DNA from: Silene conica
Lineage: Eukaryota; Streptophyta; Magnoliopsida; Caryophyllales; Caryophyllaceae
Direction: 5' to 3'
Length of the DNA stretch: 64,000 nt
Assembly: GCA_029255685.2 (NCBI GenBank)
Contig: CM055318.2
Span: forward strand, 18,791,001-18,855,000
Shown: positions 49,614-61,683 of the stretch, piece after piece
Position numbering within the stretch: position 1 is the stretch's first letter
Layout: each line of letters starts with the position of its first letter
Made by a program: the position numbers and the translations under genes
The notes under the pieces: generated by a model
What the model saw: only the letters and a program-made list of their open reading frames with translations
Databases searched by the model: none
What the model was told of the DNA's origin: nothing

Positions 49614-50934
49614 TGTTGATGATGACAAGTTACCCTTAATTAACTAATCTTTGCTTAATTAGTACAAGTAATTAGCAAGAGACATAAAGCGTATTGAAGA
49701 CAACAAGATCATATGTGAAGAAACAAGCAAAGACAAGTGAAGGTCAAAGTCTAGAAAAAGTGTTGTAAGCAAGGTAGTCAAATATACTCTTTTAATTGTT
49801 AGAAGGTGCAAAACTCATGCAACAGTCTCTCAGACTGTTGCAACTGGGGTTTCTAGTACGGTTATGGAGATATTTTTCGAAAATCTTAAATATCAAAAGA
49901 AGTTGTCTTTTATTCTCAATAGTATATTTCAAAATCATGGTTTACAAACTAGAAAGGGCATCAAATGAAATTCAAATCACATGACTCTTAGGTCTAGATG
50001 CCAAATAGTAAAAAGGCCACTCGTTCCTCCCTTAGCAAATAGACTTTTTCAAAGCCAAAGGACGTCATGTACTCATTACCCAAAGGGGAAATTTCTTGAG
50101 CCTTGCAAAAAGTGAGTAATCTTTTTCACCAGTTTGTAAAAGACCTTTCACTCATTGTACCTTTGGTTAAAAGAGTGTAATGAATATAATATGCATTGTA
50201 AGGAAGCACCCACACGTCCCACCCTCTATAAAAGCCAACCTTTTAGGTCATTTAATGTTAAGACTTCTAAGGCATTTATTGTAAACTTTGCAAAACCTTT
50301 TTAAGCAGTGTTCTTCAAAGTTTGTTTGCAAAAGTTTATGTTTTTCAAAGACTCTTCATTTGTTTTTCAAAAGAGTCTACTCTCTCCTTGTACTAGTTCG
50401 CATATCTAATAGCTAAAAGAGTATGTTCGATGAACTTTGTGTTTAGATCATAAATGAAATCTCCACGTTCTTAAGTGAACTTTTGAGATACAGATCGTGT
50501 AAACCATAAGGTAGAACATCAAAACTCTTAGAGAGGAGTAGCTTTAAGTTTGAAGTCAAGTCTTACGAGTGGAGTAGCTCTAATCAATTGCAACCGGAGT
50601 AGGTTAGGGAGTTGTTTTGTTGTAATCGTTTTAGTCAAGTTGAGTAACTTCTAAACATTCAATAAATAACGGTTGGACGTATGTTCCAGAGTAGGAGCTG
50701 AACCAATTTTTTAATATCGTCTGTTTATGCTTTGCTCATATCTTTACTTACCTCTTGTTTACTTGCTACTTTCGTAAAAGAACAGATCTGTGCAACAGTT
50801 CTACATATTGTTGCTTAGACTCTGTTTCTGGTTGCTTAACTCAAAGAACACTCAAGCTAGATCTGAATTTTTTAAAATTTCACCTAATTCACCCCCTCCC
50901 CCTCTTAGGTGCTAATTCGTTCTTGACTCTTCAA
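49614..50934 (+). repeat. 5' LTR of the SIRE-type element
   Basis: About 1.32 kb from TGTTGATG to CTTCA, immediately followed by ATTGGTATCAGAGC, the primer-binding site. The left edge could be two bases earlier. It contains the C-rich CACCCCCTCCCCCTCTTAGG near the 3' end, a known feature of this lineage. Confidence 0.8.
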
Positions 50935-50993
50935 TTGGTATCAGAGCCTCGTGCTCTTGATTTCCGCTTTACCACCAAAGAGTACGATCCATT

Positions 50994-52955
50994 GTGATGA
51001 ACGAGTCAAAGCACACTAAATACCCTATCTTTAAGGGAGAAAACTATGTTTGGTGGAAACACCGCATGGAACACTATGTCAAGGGAGTTGACTATGAGTG
51101 TTGGATGATTATTAAAAAGGGCCCACTTAAAATTGTGGTGACGGATAAAGATGGAAACACGACACCTAAAGATGAAGAGAAGTACAATGAAAATGATTAT
51201 AAGAAAATCGAGAGAAACTCTAGAGCCATGTCCATTCTTCAATATGGCATTGACGACCAAGAGATAAATCGAATATCGGGTTGTACTTCGGCAAAAGAGA
51301 TTTGGGACACCCTAAGCCTAGCTCATGAGGGTACGTCACAAGTCAAGAAGTACCGTGTTGATCTTCTTATGCAAAAATATGAGATGTTCAACATGGGAAA
51401 AGATGAGTCTATCAATAATCTTTCATCTCGTTTCTCATGCATTGTTAATGAACTAAAAAGCTTAGGTCGAAACTTTGAATCTGAGGATTTAGTCCAAAAG
51501 ATCCTTCGTAGCTTAACTGACAAGTGGCAACCGAAGGTGACGGCTATTGAGGAAGCCAAAGACCTTGTCGTCATCTCTCTAAATGAACTAATGGGGTCTC
51601 TCATGGCCCATGAGCTTTCACTTACAAAACGCTCTCAAGATAGTCCAAAGGGAAATGGACTTGCTCTAAACACTCTCTCAAGTGATGAGGAGGATGAGGA
51701 TGTTGAGTTTGCCATGTTTACTAAGAATATGGCCGGCATAATAAATGGTCGAGGGTCACAAAGGTTCAATAACAATGCTAGCAAAAAACGTTTCCCAAAG
51801 AGGAGATCGAATTCCACTTTTGGTTGATTCAAGTGTGGTGACAAGGGTCGCCAAATAAAAGAATGCCCAAAGTGGGACGACATCAAGTCCAAAGAAAAAC
51901 GTGACCATGCTAAGAGAGATTACATAAGTAAAGTAATGACTGCAATATGGGGCATGTCCGATTCTGATGAGGACGAAAGCCTCGAGGAAGAATTGGACAC
52001 AAAATTGTGCATCTCCTCTAAATCAAAACCCGATACTTCAAAATCTTCAAAGAAGCAAACTGTCATATGTCTTATGGCTCATTCTGTTGATTCAAGCTCT
52101 GATTTTGAAAGCGAGGTAAATAGTCTCAAGAGAAAGGCCCGGGCCTTCTCTAAAGACAACATTTGTCTTCTTTTAGATGACTTCATTGATAAGTGTCGTG
52201 TCCAAAGTAACAAGCTCATTGCTATGCAACTAATGCAAGACAAAATTGAAAGTATAGTTGAGGAGAACGTCAACCTAAAAGAAAGTCTAATAGAGGTAGA
52301 CCAAACATGTACCATAACCAAGCTTGAGAAGGAAGTTAAAATGCTTCGAAAACAAAATCAAAGTCTAATGAGTAAAACTGAAACAACTCATGCAACAGAC
52401 CCCTGCAATGTTGAAACAGAACCCTGTAAAGAAGTCGAGTCTCTAAAAAGAAAGGTATCAACCCTCACTAAGGAACGTGACTCCCTCCTAGTTGAACTCA
52501 CTTCGTGCAAACTAGATAATAAACAACTAGAGGAAGTTGCGATCTTGTTAAGTGATGAATCTAGCCATGTCAAAGGAAAAGTTGACAAGATTGAAAAGTT
52601 GAATCTAGCTCATCTCGGGAAAATAGAAGCCTTGACTAAAGAATTGCTTGAAGCAAAACAGTTTTATCTTAAATGGGAAAAAAGTCGAAATGTCCTGGAA
52701 TTTCTGCTAAAACAATCCAAAGAAAATGAAAAAGCCTTGAAAAATGCTGGACTTGGTTTCAGATGCAACAGTAGCACACACTGTTGCACCCGAAACCATG
52801 ACCCAAGCCAAACTAATTTCAGAAGACGTAAGTACGCTGGATTGCCTGAATATATCATCTATAATTCCTGTGGTAAAACTGGTCATGAGTTCAATGAATG
52901 CCCTAAAAGAAAACTTGACCTAACAAGAAGCACCAAAATTGCACAAAAAACGTAG
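50994..52955 (+). CDS. Gag region of the SIRE-type element (fossil)
   Basis: The beginning MNESKHTKYPIFKGENYVWW is the DUF4219-like start of copia gag, followed by a UBN2-like helical region (AMSILQYGIDDQ...LAHEGTSQVKKYRVDLL). A long charged coiled-coil with repeated SLKRK and KLEKEVKML follows, then a zinc knuckle. The extended coiled-coil gag is characteristic of SIRE elements. The region is interrupted at least once. Confidence 0.85.
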
Positions 52956-53384
52956 GTTAAGAAGGACTCAGTTTCTAGTGTAAAGAAGGGACTCAAAGTT
53001 GTTTGGGTTCCTAAACTAACTGTTTGAACTTGCGTAGGCATTAGGGAGACAACATCAATTGGTACTTAGACAGCGGATGCTCTCGTCACATGACGGGGGA
53101 AGAAAACCAATTTCTCTCACTAGAAGCCTACAACGGAGGCATGGTGACTTTTGGCGATAACAAACAAGGTGAAATTGTTGGTATCGGAAAAGTTGGTAAG
53201 TCAAAATCACTATGTGTGGACAAAGTGCTGCTTGTCAAAAGATTAAAACACAATCTTCTTAGCATATCACAATTGTGTGATCGAGGTAACATCGTTGAAT
53301 TTCATGCTCATGTGTGTAAAATCCTAGACGGAAAAACTAAGGAGTTGATACTCGAAGGTAAACGTGTTAAGGATGTGTATATGA

Positions 53385-54632
53385 TGAAGGAAAAACGAGA
53401 TTCATACTTGTTATCCTAATAATGTAGTCTTACTAATTATTTTACATTTTAATTAATCTCATATTAATTTATGTGCAAGATCTTATGCATGCAAAATTAT
53501 AGCGGAAATAAAGAGAATCATATTCTTACACCCGGTCCGAAATATTGCTAGGACGATCCTCCAAAAGCAACCAAGTAAGCTTGCCTCCAATGAGTGAACA
53601 CCAAGACCTTACCTTAAACGGACCAAATACCGAACCCGAATCTAGAAGCCGGTATTAGGTTTCTTAAAACCGAGTACTAATAGTAATATTAGTATTAATA
53701 CAAATATTATCTAAGTAATATTTAGGAGGTTGTTGCATTTTCTTACTCTAGAAAATGCATAAGGATTAGTTTTCTAGTATGTGATATGATCACATATATA
53801 TAGAGAAAATGGGTTGGTTGGGGTGGGTGTTTGTGTCGTGTAAATGGTGCATGTGGAAGGGATTTTAATTCCTTCTCATGCACTCAAGCACAAGGTAAGG
53901 TCATATCATAATATGACATAATCATTACAATTATAAGATAAAATATCATATATATAATTTTATCATATATTGTCAACTTACACGACACACTAAGATGTAA
54001 TATGGACATTCATATTACGATTTATAATTCGTACGTTTTAAACTAATTACGTAACATCTTATGTGACATAATAATTGTATTAATTTAAAATATAAATTTA
54101 TCACATAAATAATATTTCTAAATTAATTAAATCACATTTAACAAATTAATAAGTAATTCGAAATTACTGTCCCAACATATGGTTATCTTAATAATCGTTG
54201 ATACGATATATTAACAACATTTGTTATAACCATGAACCATTCATTATACTAATCTTGATATTTATAAAATATCGTTTAATATTTGACAATTGACACATTT
54301 CAATTTCAAATATAAATTTTACTTTAAGATTCAACCTCTGAATTCTCAATATACGGTTTTAAGAATATCGATCAATCTGTATCCTATACAATTAATCAAT
54401 ATATATGTTTAAGGGGTTAGTCCTATAGGTGTGACCTAAAGGGATCAACTGACCACCACCGTCATACGACAGTAATGTCAAACTCTAGTCAGCCAATCAT
54501 TACCGATTAATGTTGGTCAGTTGACTATATCAAATATCGGATCGTCCCTTGCACATTCATTTCATAAGATTTATGACAATGATTTTTATCACTGTCGTGA
54601 TCGCACAATTGTTGAGGACACATTTCCCAACA
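53385..54632 (-). repeat. 3' LTR of the gag-only copia element
   Basis: 1248 bp, about 99% identical by eye to 60436-61683. On the minus strand it starts TGTTGGGAAATGTGTCC and ends TTTTTCCTTCA. Confidence 0.93.
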
Positions 54633-57034
54633 ATCTCCCACTTGTACTCGACAAGTGTGCGTCACCAATTCTCTTGTCCTATTACGTCATCTCCCACTCA
54701 ATGCAAGGTGTCTTCCAGGTCGTACTTGCATTTGATCATATCTTGAGCGGTTTTTCTCGATCTGGAGATTTAACTGCTTTGACCGGAATTATCTACCATA
54801 GATACTTTCCGAGCGTGGCCATGCATTTTCAGCTAAACTTCTCCTCGAGTGGCCTTGAGATTTAAGACAACCCTGACAAGGGGTTGGACAATTCCTATCC
54901 TATTGTTCCCTTTGCTAACACAGTCCATCATGACCCAAAAGAAGCCCATTTGACCCCCTTTAACGGTTGATCGTAGAGCTAAAATCAAAGTCAATCTGAG
55001 GCTGCATCACCTTGGGCGAACAGTCTCAAGTCAAAGAATCGACTTATGTGAATAATATAGTAGCTCTCGCCACGACCAGGCTAGTTATAAAATTTCCAGA
55101 ACTCTATAAGCGGTCACTAAATGCCCGACAAAGTGCCTCTTGCAGTCTGCCTATGTGATCGACTAGTCATCCCATATGACTCCATGACATTTGAACTTGC
55201 CATCAATCGCCTCACATTCTAGTCGCTTCGAGACGTCACCTCATACAAGCGACTATGGGCTATACTAAGTTAATCCAATTCACTTATGGGGTTCAAAATT
55301 GTCTCTCACAACCCATTTGGATTTCACAAAGTATAAGTTGTGAGTTAATAATAACTCAAACGATAAGAGTGATTGTTATGTGCGAACAATCAATACGATA
55401 TTATTGCTGCTCCACATAAACAATCTTTGATGCTCATACATCAATCTGTATTAATGGTTTTTGTATGTGAATATAACATATCTTCACATCCTTTAACCTA
55501 CAAATTCCGGTTTCCTTTTGACTCATATTATTCGCATAATATGATCTTATTCAAGTACACTTCAAGTCTTTTATACTCGACTCGAGTCTCCTTACTTTAA
55601 GGAAGCTCCCACCGTTTTCTTAAAACTCATGACATGTCATCCATATGAACACAGTCATATTGTACTAGAATTCATATTGTAGTTAACCTAGATTCGATCC
55701 ATTAGTTCTCCTCGAGAAAATTATATCGAAATAAGGTTTTGTTTCAATCTTTGGCATTTTGATCAAGGTTATATGAATTATCATTTTCATATCTTGGATT
55801 CAAATCCAAACCTCGTTAACTGATCGGTGACGTTTCATTATCATATAATAAACTCACTTATGATTTATGTTCTTAACATACATTCATTTAGAATTGAAAA
55901 CCTCATATTCTTTCTCCCACTGAATTCCATGTCACTATCTTATAGTTAATAACTCCCACTATCTTCATAGTGATTAGGTAACATCTTCAAACATCTTCTC
56001 AACTCATAATGAACATTTCATTTTGATTTACTTCAAACATTTTCTCAACTCGCTATGAACATTTCATTTTTCATTTTCTTTCCCACGGAAAGAATCTTCT
56101 ATTTTCACGAGAACGGGAGATGATTTCTCCTCTATTATCTTTATAAAACAGAAACATTAACATCATGGAAACGATTTCCTTCCGTTAACAGTCGCGGTTC
56201 CCTTTGTCCTCTCTGGGAACTAATGACAACATATGGAACATTTCCTTTTGTGTCCTCGCGTAGTTTCTTCTGTGTCCTCTCGTAGTTTCTTCTATCCAAT
56301 CTTTTAGAGTTCTTCTTAAGGACTCCTTATAGGACTCTTCTCTAAGATCCTATGTTTATTTCATTGGTTTGCGGGCGTAGAATTTCTCCCACTCTATCCT
56401 CTAAAATAACCATTATTTTAGGAAGGATAGCATTTTTGCCCGACAACAATGTATTGAATAAAGAATTAATTTGAGTATTGAGACATTAGTACCCTCATTC
56501 GTTTTAGGTAATCATCTTATAACGAACTGATGTTCTTATGTTTGAATTTGAAGTATTTCATGGGATGCAATTCTCGTTTTTAAGTAAGTCGTATTACTTT
56601 TATAATGATCCTATCATGTCTATTGTACGGTGAATCATTCAAGGTACTTAATTACGATCTATGAAAATCGTATCAACTCATGTTATGTATCATAAGAGCA
56701 TTTTAAAACAACCAAACATGTTTGATTAAGAACAAAAGGATGACTTGGGTTGAAAACCAAGTCACCACTATTACAACCATTGTTTCAACAAGATTTTTGT
56801 CGTACAAGAAATACAAAGTTCTTAAATTAAAATGCAAAATGAAAGAAGACATCAAAATGAAAAATTAGAGCCATGCTCTTTATGTCTTCAATCTTGGATG
56901 CTACCATAGCCATCCATGGAAGGAACTTCAAGCGTCCTTCGCTTTCTCCTTGCCTTTGTCTTTGGTAGGAGCCCCTTTAAAACAATTTATAAACGGGTAA
57001 GAATCAATAACTTGTATCACTATACAAAAATTGA
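54633..57034 (-). other. Non-coding 3' half of the gag-only copia element
   Basis: No recognisable pol domain in any frame. The only open frames are short and without family. Several pyrimidine-rich phrases such as CTCCCACT occur repeatedly on the plus strand (54634, 54690, 55914, 55950, 56387). This long silent stretch is typical of non-autonomous elements that keep length but not protein. Confidence 0.6.
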
Positions 57035-57960
57035 TTAAATAACATGAATTAGACGAGAATTAATACCTACTGCAAGAACCTTTCCGGCTTTGAGGTCATG
57101 GAGATATTTCGGGCAATTGCGCTTCCAATGCCCCATCTTAGTGCAATAATGGCACTTGTCTTCAACCTTTGACGACGACGAAGAAGAAGCACCTTTCGTA
57201 AAAGTCTTCTCCTTAGGAGATGCGGGTTTGAAGGCTTTGACATTTTTACCCTTGTTAGCCTTGCGCTTAAATTTCCCCTTGCTTTTCGTCTCGATATTTA
57301 GAAAATCCTTTGTGGAACTCTCATTAAGTCCCATATCCCTCTCCGCTTGGACCAACATCTTATGTAACTCGTCCAAGGAGGTTTCTTGATTGCGCATGTT
57401 ATAATTTACCTGAAATTGAACATACGATTTCACTTTGTTGAGGGAGTGAAGGATTTTGTCAATAATAAGCGAGTCGGAAACATTCACCCCTTGCAACTTC
57501 AAGGTTCGGCTAGCTCAACCATTTTGAGCACATGAGGACTAACCCTTTGACCTTCCTTTAAGGTCAAATCAAAGAATGCGGAGGCCGCCTCATATTGGAT
57601 TACCCTAGGAGCTTGCGAAAACATGGTCGCAATCTTAGTGTAAATCTCATTAGCCGTGGCTAGCTTAATCATTCTTCTTTGGAGATCCGGCTCCATCGAA
57701 AATATAAGCACGTTCTTCAAAGCACGTCACTCCTTCATGTAGGTCTCATAGGCCTCACGAGTCGCTTCCGATGAACGAGCACCGGGAGTGGGAGTAGCGG
57801 CAATGGTAAGATAACGAGTCTTATCGTCGGCTTCCGCGGCCAATACCAATTGGGCGTCCCAATCCTTAAAATTGGCGTCATGCTTCTCAAGCTTGCAACG
57901 ATCCATAAAAGACCGAAGCCATGAAACGTGATGTGGGAGTGGTGGAGCGTTATTTGCCAT
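57035..57960 (-). CDS. Gag region of the non-autonomous copia element (fossil)
   Basis: Copia-type gag. The start MANNAPPLPHHVSWLRSFMD is followed by helical capsid-like sequence (FKDWDAQLVLAAEADDK...AYETYM; ATANEIYTKIATMF), then SLDELHKMLVQAERDMG. A basic linker and the zinc knuckle CHYCTKMGHWKRNC follow. It ends with YLHDLKAGKVLAVG, where a protease would normally follow. About two breaks separate it into readable stretches. Confidence 0.85.
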
Positions 57961-60435
57961 TGATGATTGAAAGTCGAAATTGAACTACAATAAAATAAAG
58001 GAATTAAAACACAATTATCGATTTAATAAATAAACTTGTAAATTTTAAACAAGTTAAACATCTACTTAATGATCTCTTACCCAATTAAGTAAATGATCCC
58101 GAGACCCAAATACACACTAACTCGGGCACGGTTTAGCCGATACATCCCTCATTAATATGACTCGGTAGATTAACTCCTTAATCAATTCTACTTTTAGAAC
58201 TCTCGGTCGATAAAATTACACTAATTCTTATCTTAGCCCGAACTTATTACCACTACGGTGGCTCGAATACCTTCGTCGAGATCAACCAAATTTCGAGAAC
58301 GTAATCATATTACCCCACTTCACCAACGTAATAAGGTTTGCACCCCGGTTTAGCCGAGCCTACTCCCTTATGAAGAAGATCCTTCGCGGGTTCTTTACTT
58401 TTTGGTAAGACTATGTCTCGATTTTTAAATAACGTAAGAGATCTTGTCAATTTATTATCTATCTCCTTTAAGTGAACTAAGTCGGTGAATTATCGATAAA
58501 TTGATTGACACGGTCGATAATATCGATGAAATGCATGAGTTTGAATGACGATTTGGCTATGCATGCAAACATGATAAGCATAAATAAAAGCATAAATAAT
58601 AAAAGCATAAATAAAACCCTAGTATGGCCTTTCCTAAAATAGAAAATTAAATGTAAAATACAAATTCGGAAACCAACTCCTTTGGTCCCTTGAACTTCAC
58701 ACGCGGCACGCATCCCAAGGCAAACTCCGTCTTGGTCGGAACTCCTTTCCGAAATGGCACCGTCTTCAAGGATCTCCGGAATTACAAATAATTACAAATT
58801 TTCTATATATTTTATATATTATAAAATAAAACAATAAAATAAAGTGATACGAGATCACATTAAATTACAACCGAATCGATAAACCCTTACATTACGGGAA
58901 ATATCGATTAAAATCTAAGGCCATACTAAGTAAATTACATAATTCAAAATTACGTAAATAAATTATGACATTCATAAACAATAATTAAATATGCAATGCT
59001 TATGTAAAATGCAAAACCTAAGCCAAATCGTCCTATTTAAACACGTTTTAAATATCGTTATTCGTAATAACACGGTTTTATGGAATAACGTGATTTAAAC
59101 AATTTTAAAATCACTAATCACTCTATGAATCACTATTCATGATTTAGTTAAGTTTCCTAACACATTTTAGGATTCAAAATTTAGTCTTACTCAAATTTCG
59201 AAAATTAGCTTAACATTTATTTTAATATTGTTCGGTTTTAATCGGTTTTACGGGAAATAGCATTAAAATAATCAAACGAGTCATAAAAATTTCGAAAATT
59301 CAAAATTCAAAATTTTGAACATACTGAAAATTTTCTAAAATTTCAGATCTTTAAAATTTAAATTATTTTCGAAATATACTATTTATTTCGCAAAAATAGC
59401 CGTGTACATGCATAATAAATCGAAAAATTCAAAACTATTTCAAATATTATGAAATAAAATACCAATATAATTTTTACATCTTCCTATACACTCAAAGTAT
59501 CTGAAAATGCAAGCAAAAATCAGATGCACACTGTTTAAGATCTGAAAAATAATGATTATGACTCTTCCAACACTCAATCTCCAATTTTAACCTTTTAAAA
59601 TTAAAATTAAAATTTCAGAAACTTTTGGCACTAAATAAAAATATGTTGATGATCATATATAATATGACTAATATGGGTGAATTTTTCGGTCCATTTAAGT
59701 AACTTTTACTATTTTTAATAATTCGTGTCATACATTACGCGATGTTACCGATTAAAATCATTTCTCATGCAAAATTCAAGATTAATAGCTCAAAATTCAC
59801 ATGCATGCTAGAAATAATATATGTGACACTATATTAAATTTTTATGGTCAAATTCGAACTTAAACTATTTAAGCTAAAATATGTCACTAATATTACGATT
59901 TTTACGATAAAAATCAATATTCATGCAATATTAACGAAAAATTTCTGGAAAATTCATCATATATTTTAAATATTGCATGTGACATCTACACAAAATTTTA
60001 TAGTTAAATTCATAATATAACTATATAACCCATATTTAACTCATTTTATGACTATTTAACCATTAAAAATTCATAAACCATGCATAAAACTTCAATAATT
60101 TCGAAAATTATATATTCATAATATGTTAAATTCATGTGAGAACATATTTAAAATTCTCGGCCAGAAACATTATTTAGCTATATTTCCCATAATAAAACAT
60201 TTTTAACCGATTTTAAGCATAAATTAAACAATTTAATTACAATATTGAACAATATTATTCCATAAATCATCAAAATGACTTAAAACTATTTTAAGACCAG
60301 AAAGTATACATGCATTAAGATTTTCGTGCATATCCTATATGTATTAATCATTTTCGTTTTTAATTAAAATCATATTTTCTCGCAAAAGCGTAAAAATCGA
60401 GTTGCATGCAAGCAACCTAATGCTCTGATACCACT
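57961..60435 (-). other. Long untranslated leader between primer site and gag
   Basis: About 2.5 kb of AT-rich DNA between the 5' LTR and gag with no open frame of interest. Such a long leader is unusual for copia elements and may hold packaging or structural sequences, but nothing specific is recognised. Confidence 0.5.
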
Positions 60436-61683
60436 TGAAGGAAAAACGAGATTCATACTTGTTATCCTAATAATTTAGTCTTACTAATTATTTTACATTT
60501 TAATTAATCTCATATTAATTTATGTGCAAGATCTTATGCATGCAAAACTATAGCGGAAATAAAAAGAATCATATTCTTACACCCGGTCCGAAATATTGCT
60601 AGGACGATCCTCCAAAAGCAACCAAATAAGCTTGCCTCCAATGAGTGAACACCAAGACCTTACCTTAAACGGACCAAATACCGAACCCGAATCTAGAAGC
60701 CGGTATTAGGTTTCTTAAAACCGAGTACTAATAGTAATATTAGTATTAATACAAATATTATCTAAGTAATATTTAGGAGGTTGTTGTATTTTCTTACTCT
60801 AGAAAATGAATAAGGATTAGTTTTCTAGTATGTGATATGATCACATATATATAGAGAAAATGGGTTGGTTGGGGTGGGTGTTTGTGTCGTGTAAATAGTG
60901 CATGTGGAAGGGATTTTAATTCCTTCTCATGCACTCAAGCACAAGGTAAGGTCATATCATAATATGACATAATCATTACAATTATAAGATAAAATATCAT
61001 ATATATAATTTTATCATATATTGTCAACTTACACGACACACTAAGATGTAATATGGACATTCATATTACGATTTATAATTCGTACAATTTAAACTAATTA
61101 CGTAACATCTTATGTGACATAATAATTGTATTAATTTAAAATATAAATTTATCGCATAAATAATATTTCTAAATTAATTAAATCACATTTAACAAATTAA
61201 TAAGTAATTCGAAATTACTGTCCCAACATATGGTTATCTTAATAATCGTTGATACGATATATTAACAACATTTGTTATAACCATGAACCTTTCATTATAC
61301 TAATCTTGATATTTCTAAAATATCGTTTAATATTTGACAATTGACACATTTCAATTTCAAATATAAATTTTACTTTAAGATTCAACCTCTGAATTCTCAA
61401 TATACGGTTTTAAGAATATCGATCAATCTGTATCCTATACAATTAATCAATATATATGTTTAAGGGGTTAGTCCTATAGGTGTGACCTAAAGGGATCAAC
61501 TGACCACCACCGTCATACGACAGTAATGTCAAACTCTAGTCAGCCAATCATTACCGATTAATGTTGGTCAGTTGACTATATCAAATATCGGATCGTCCCT
61601 TGCATATTCATTTCATAAGATTTATGACAATGATTTTTATCACTGTCGTGATCGCACAATTGTTGAGGACACATTTCCCAACA
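60436..61683 (-). repeat. 5' LTR of the gag-only copia element
   Basis: Partner of 53385-54632. It is separated from the primer-binding site by two bases. Confidence 0.93.

Larger units (their letters stand above)
53385..61683 (-). mobile_element. Gag-only (TR-GAG-like) non-autonomous Ty1/copia element, structurally whole and young
   Basis: This 8.3-kb element is nested in the SIRE-type copia. The two LTRs are 53385-54632 and 60436-61683, each 1248 bp. The flanks are a perfect 5-bp duplication TATGA (53380-53384 and 61684-61688). On the minus strand the primer site TGGTATCAGAGC follows the right LTR (about 60422-60433), and a purine tract precedes the left LTR (54633-54645). The only protein region is gag at 57035-57960; no protease, integrase or reverse transcriptase was seen in the 5.8 kb between the LTRs. 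By eye the LTRs differ at about 13 positions (about 1%), which at common plant rates means a few hundred thousand to under a million years. As a transposing unit its ends look whole; its gag has about two breaks. Confidence 0.9.
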
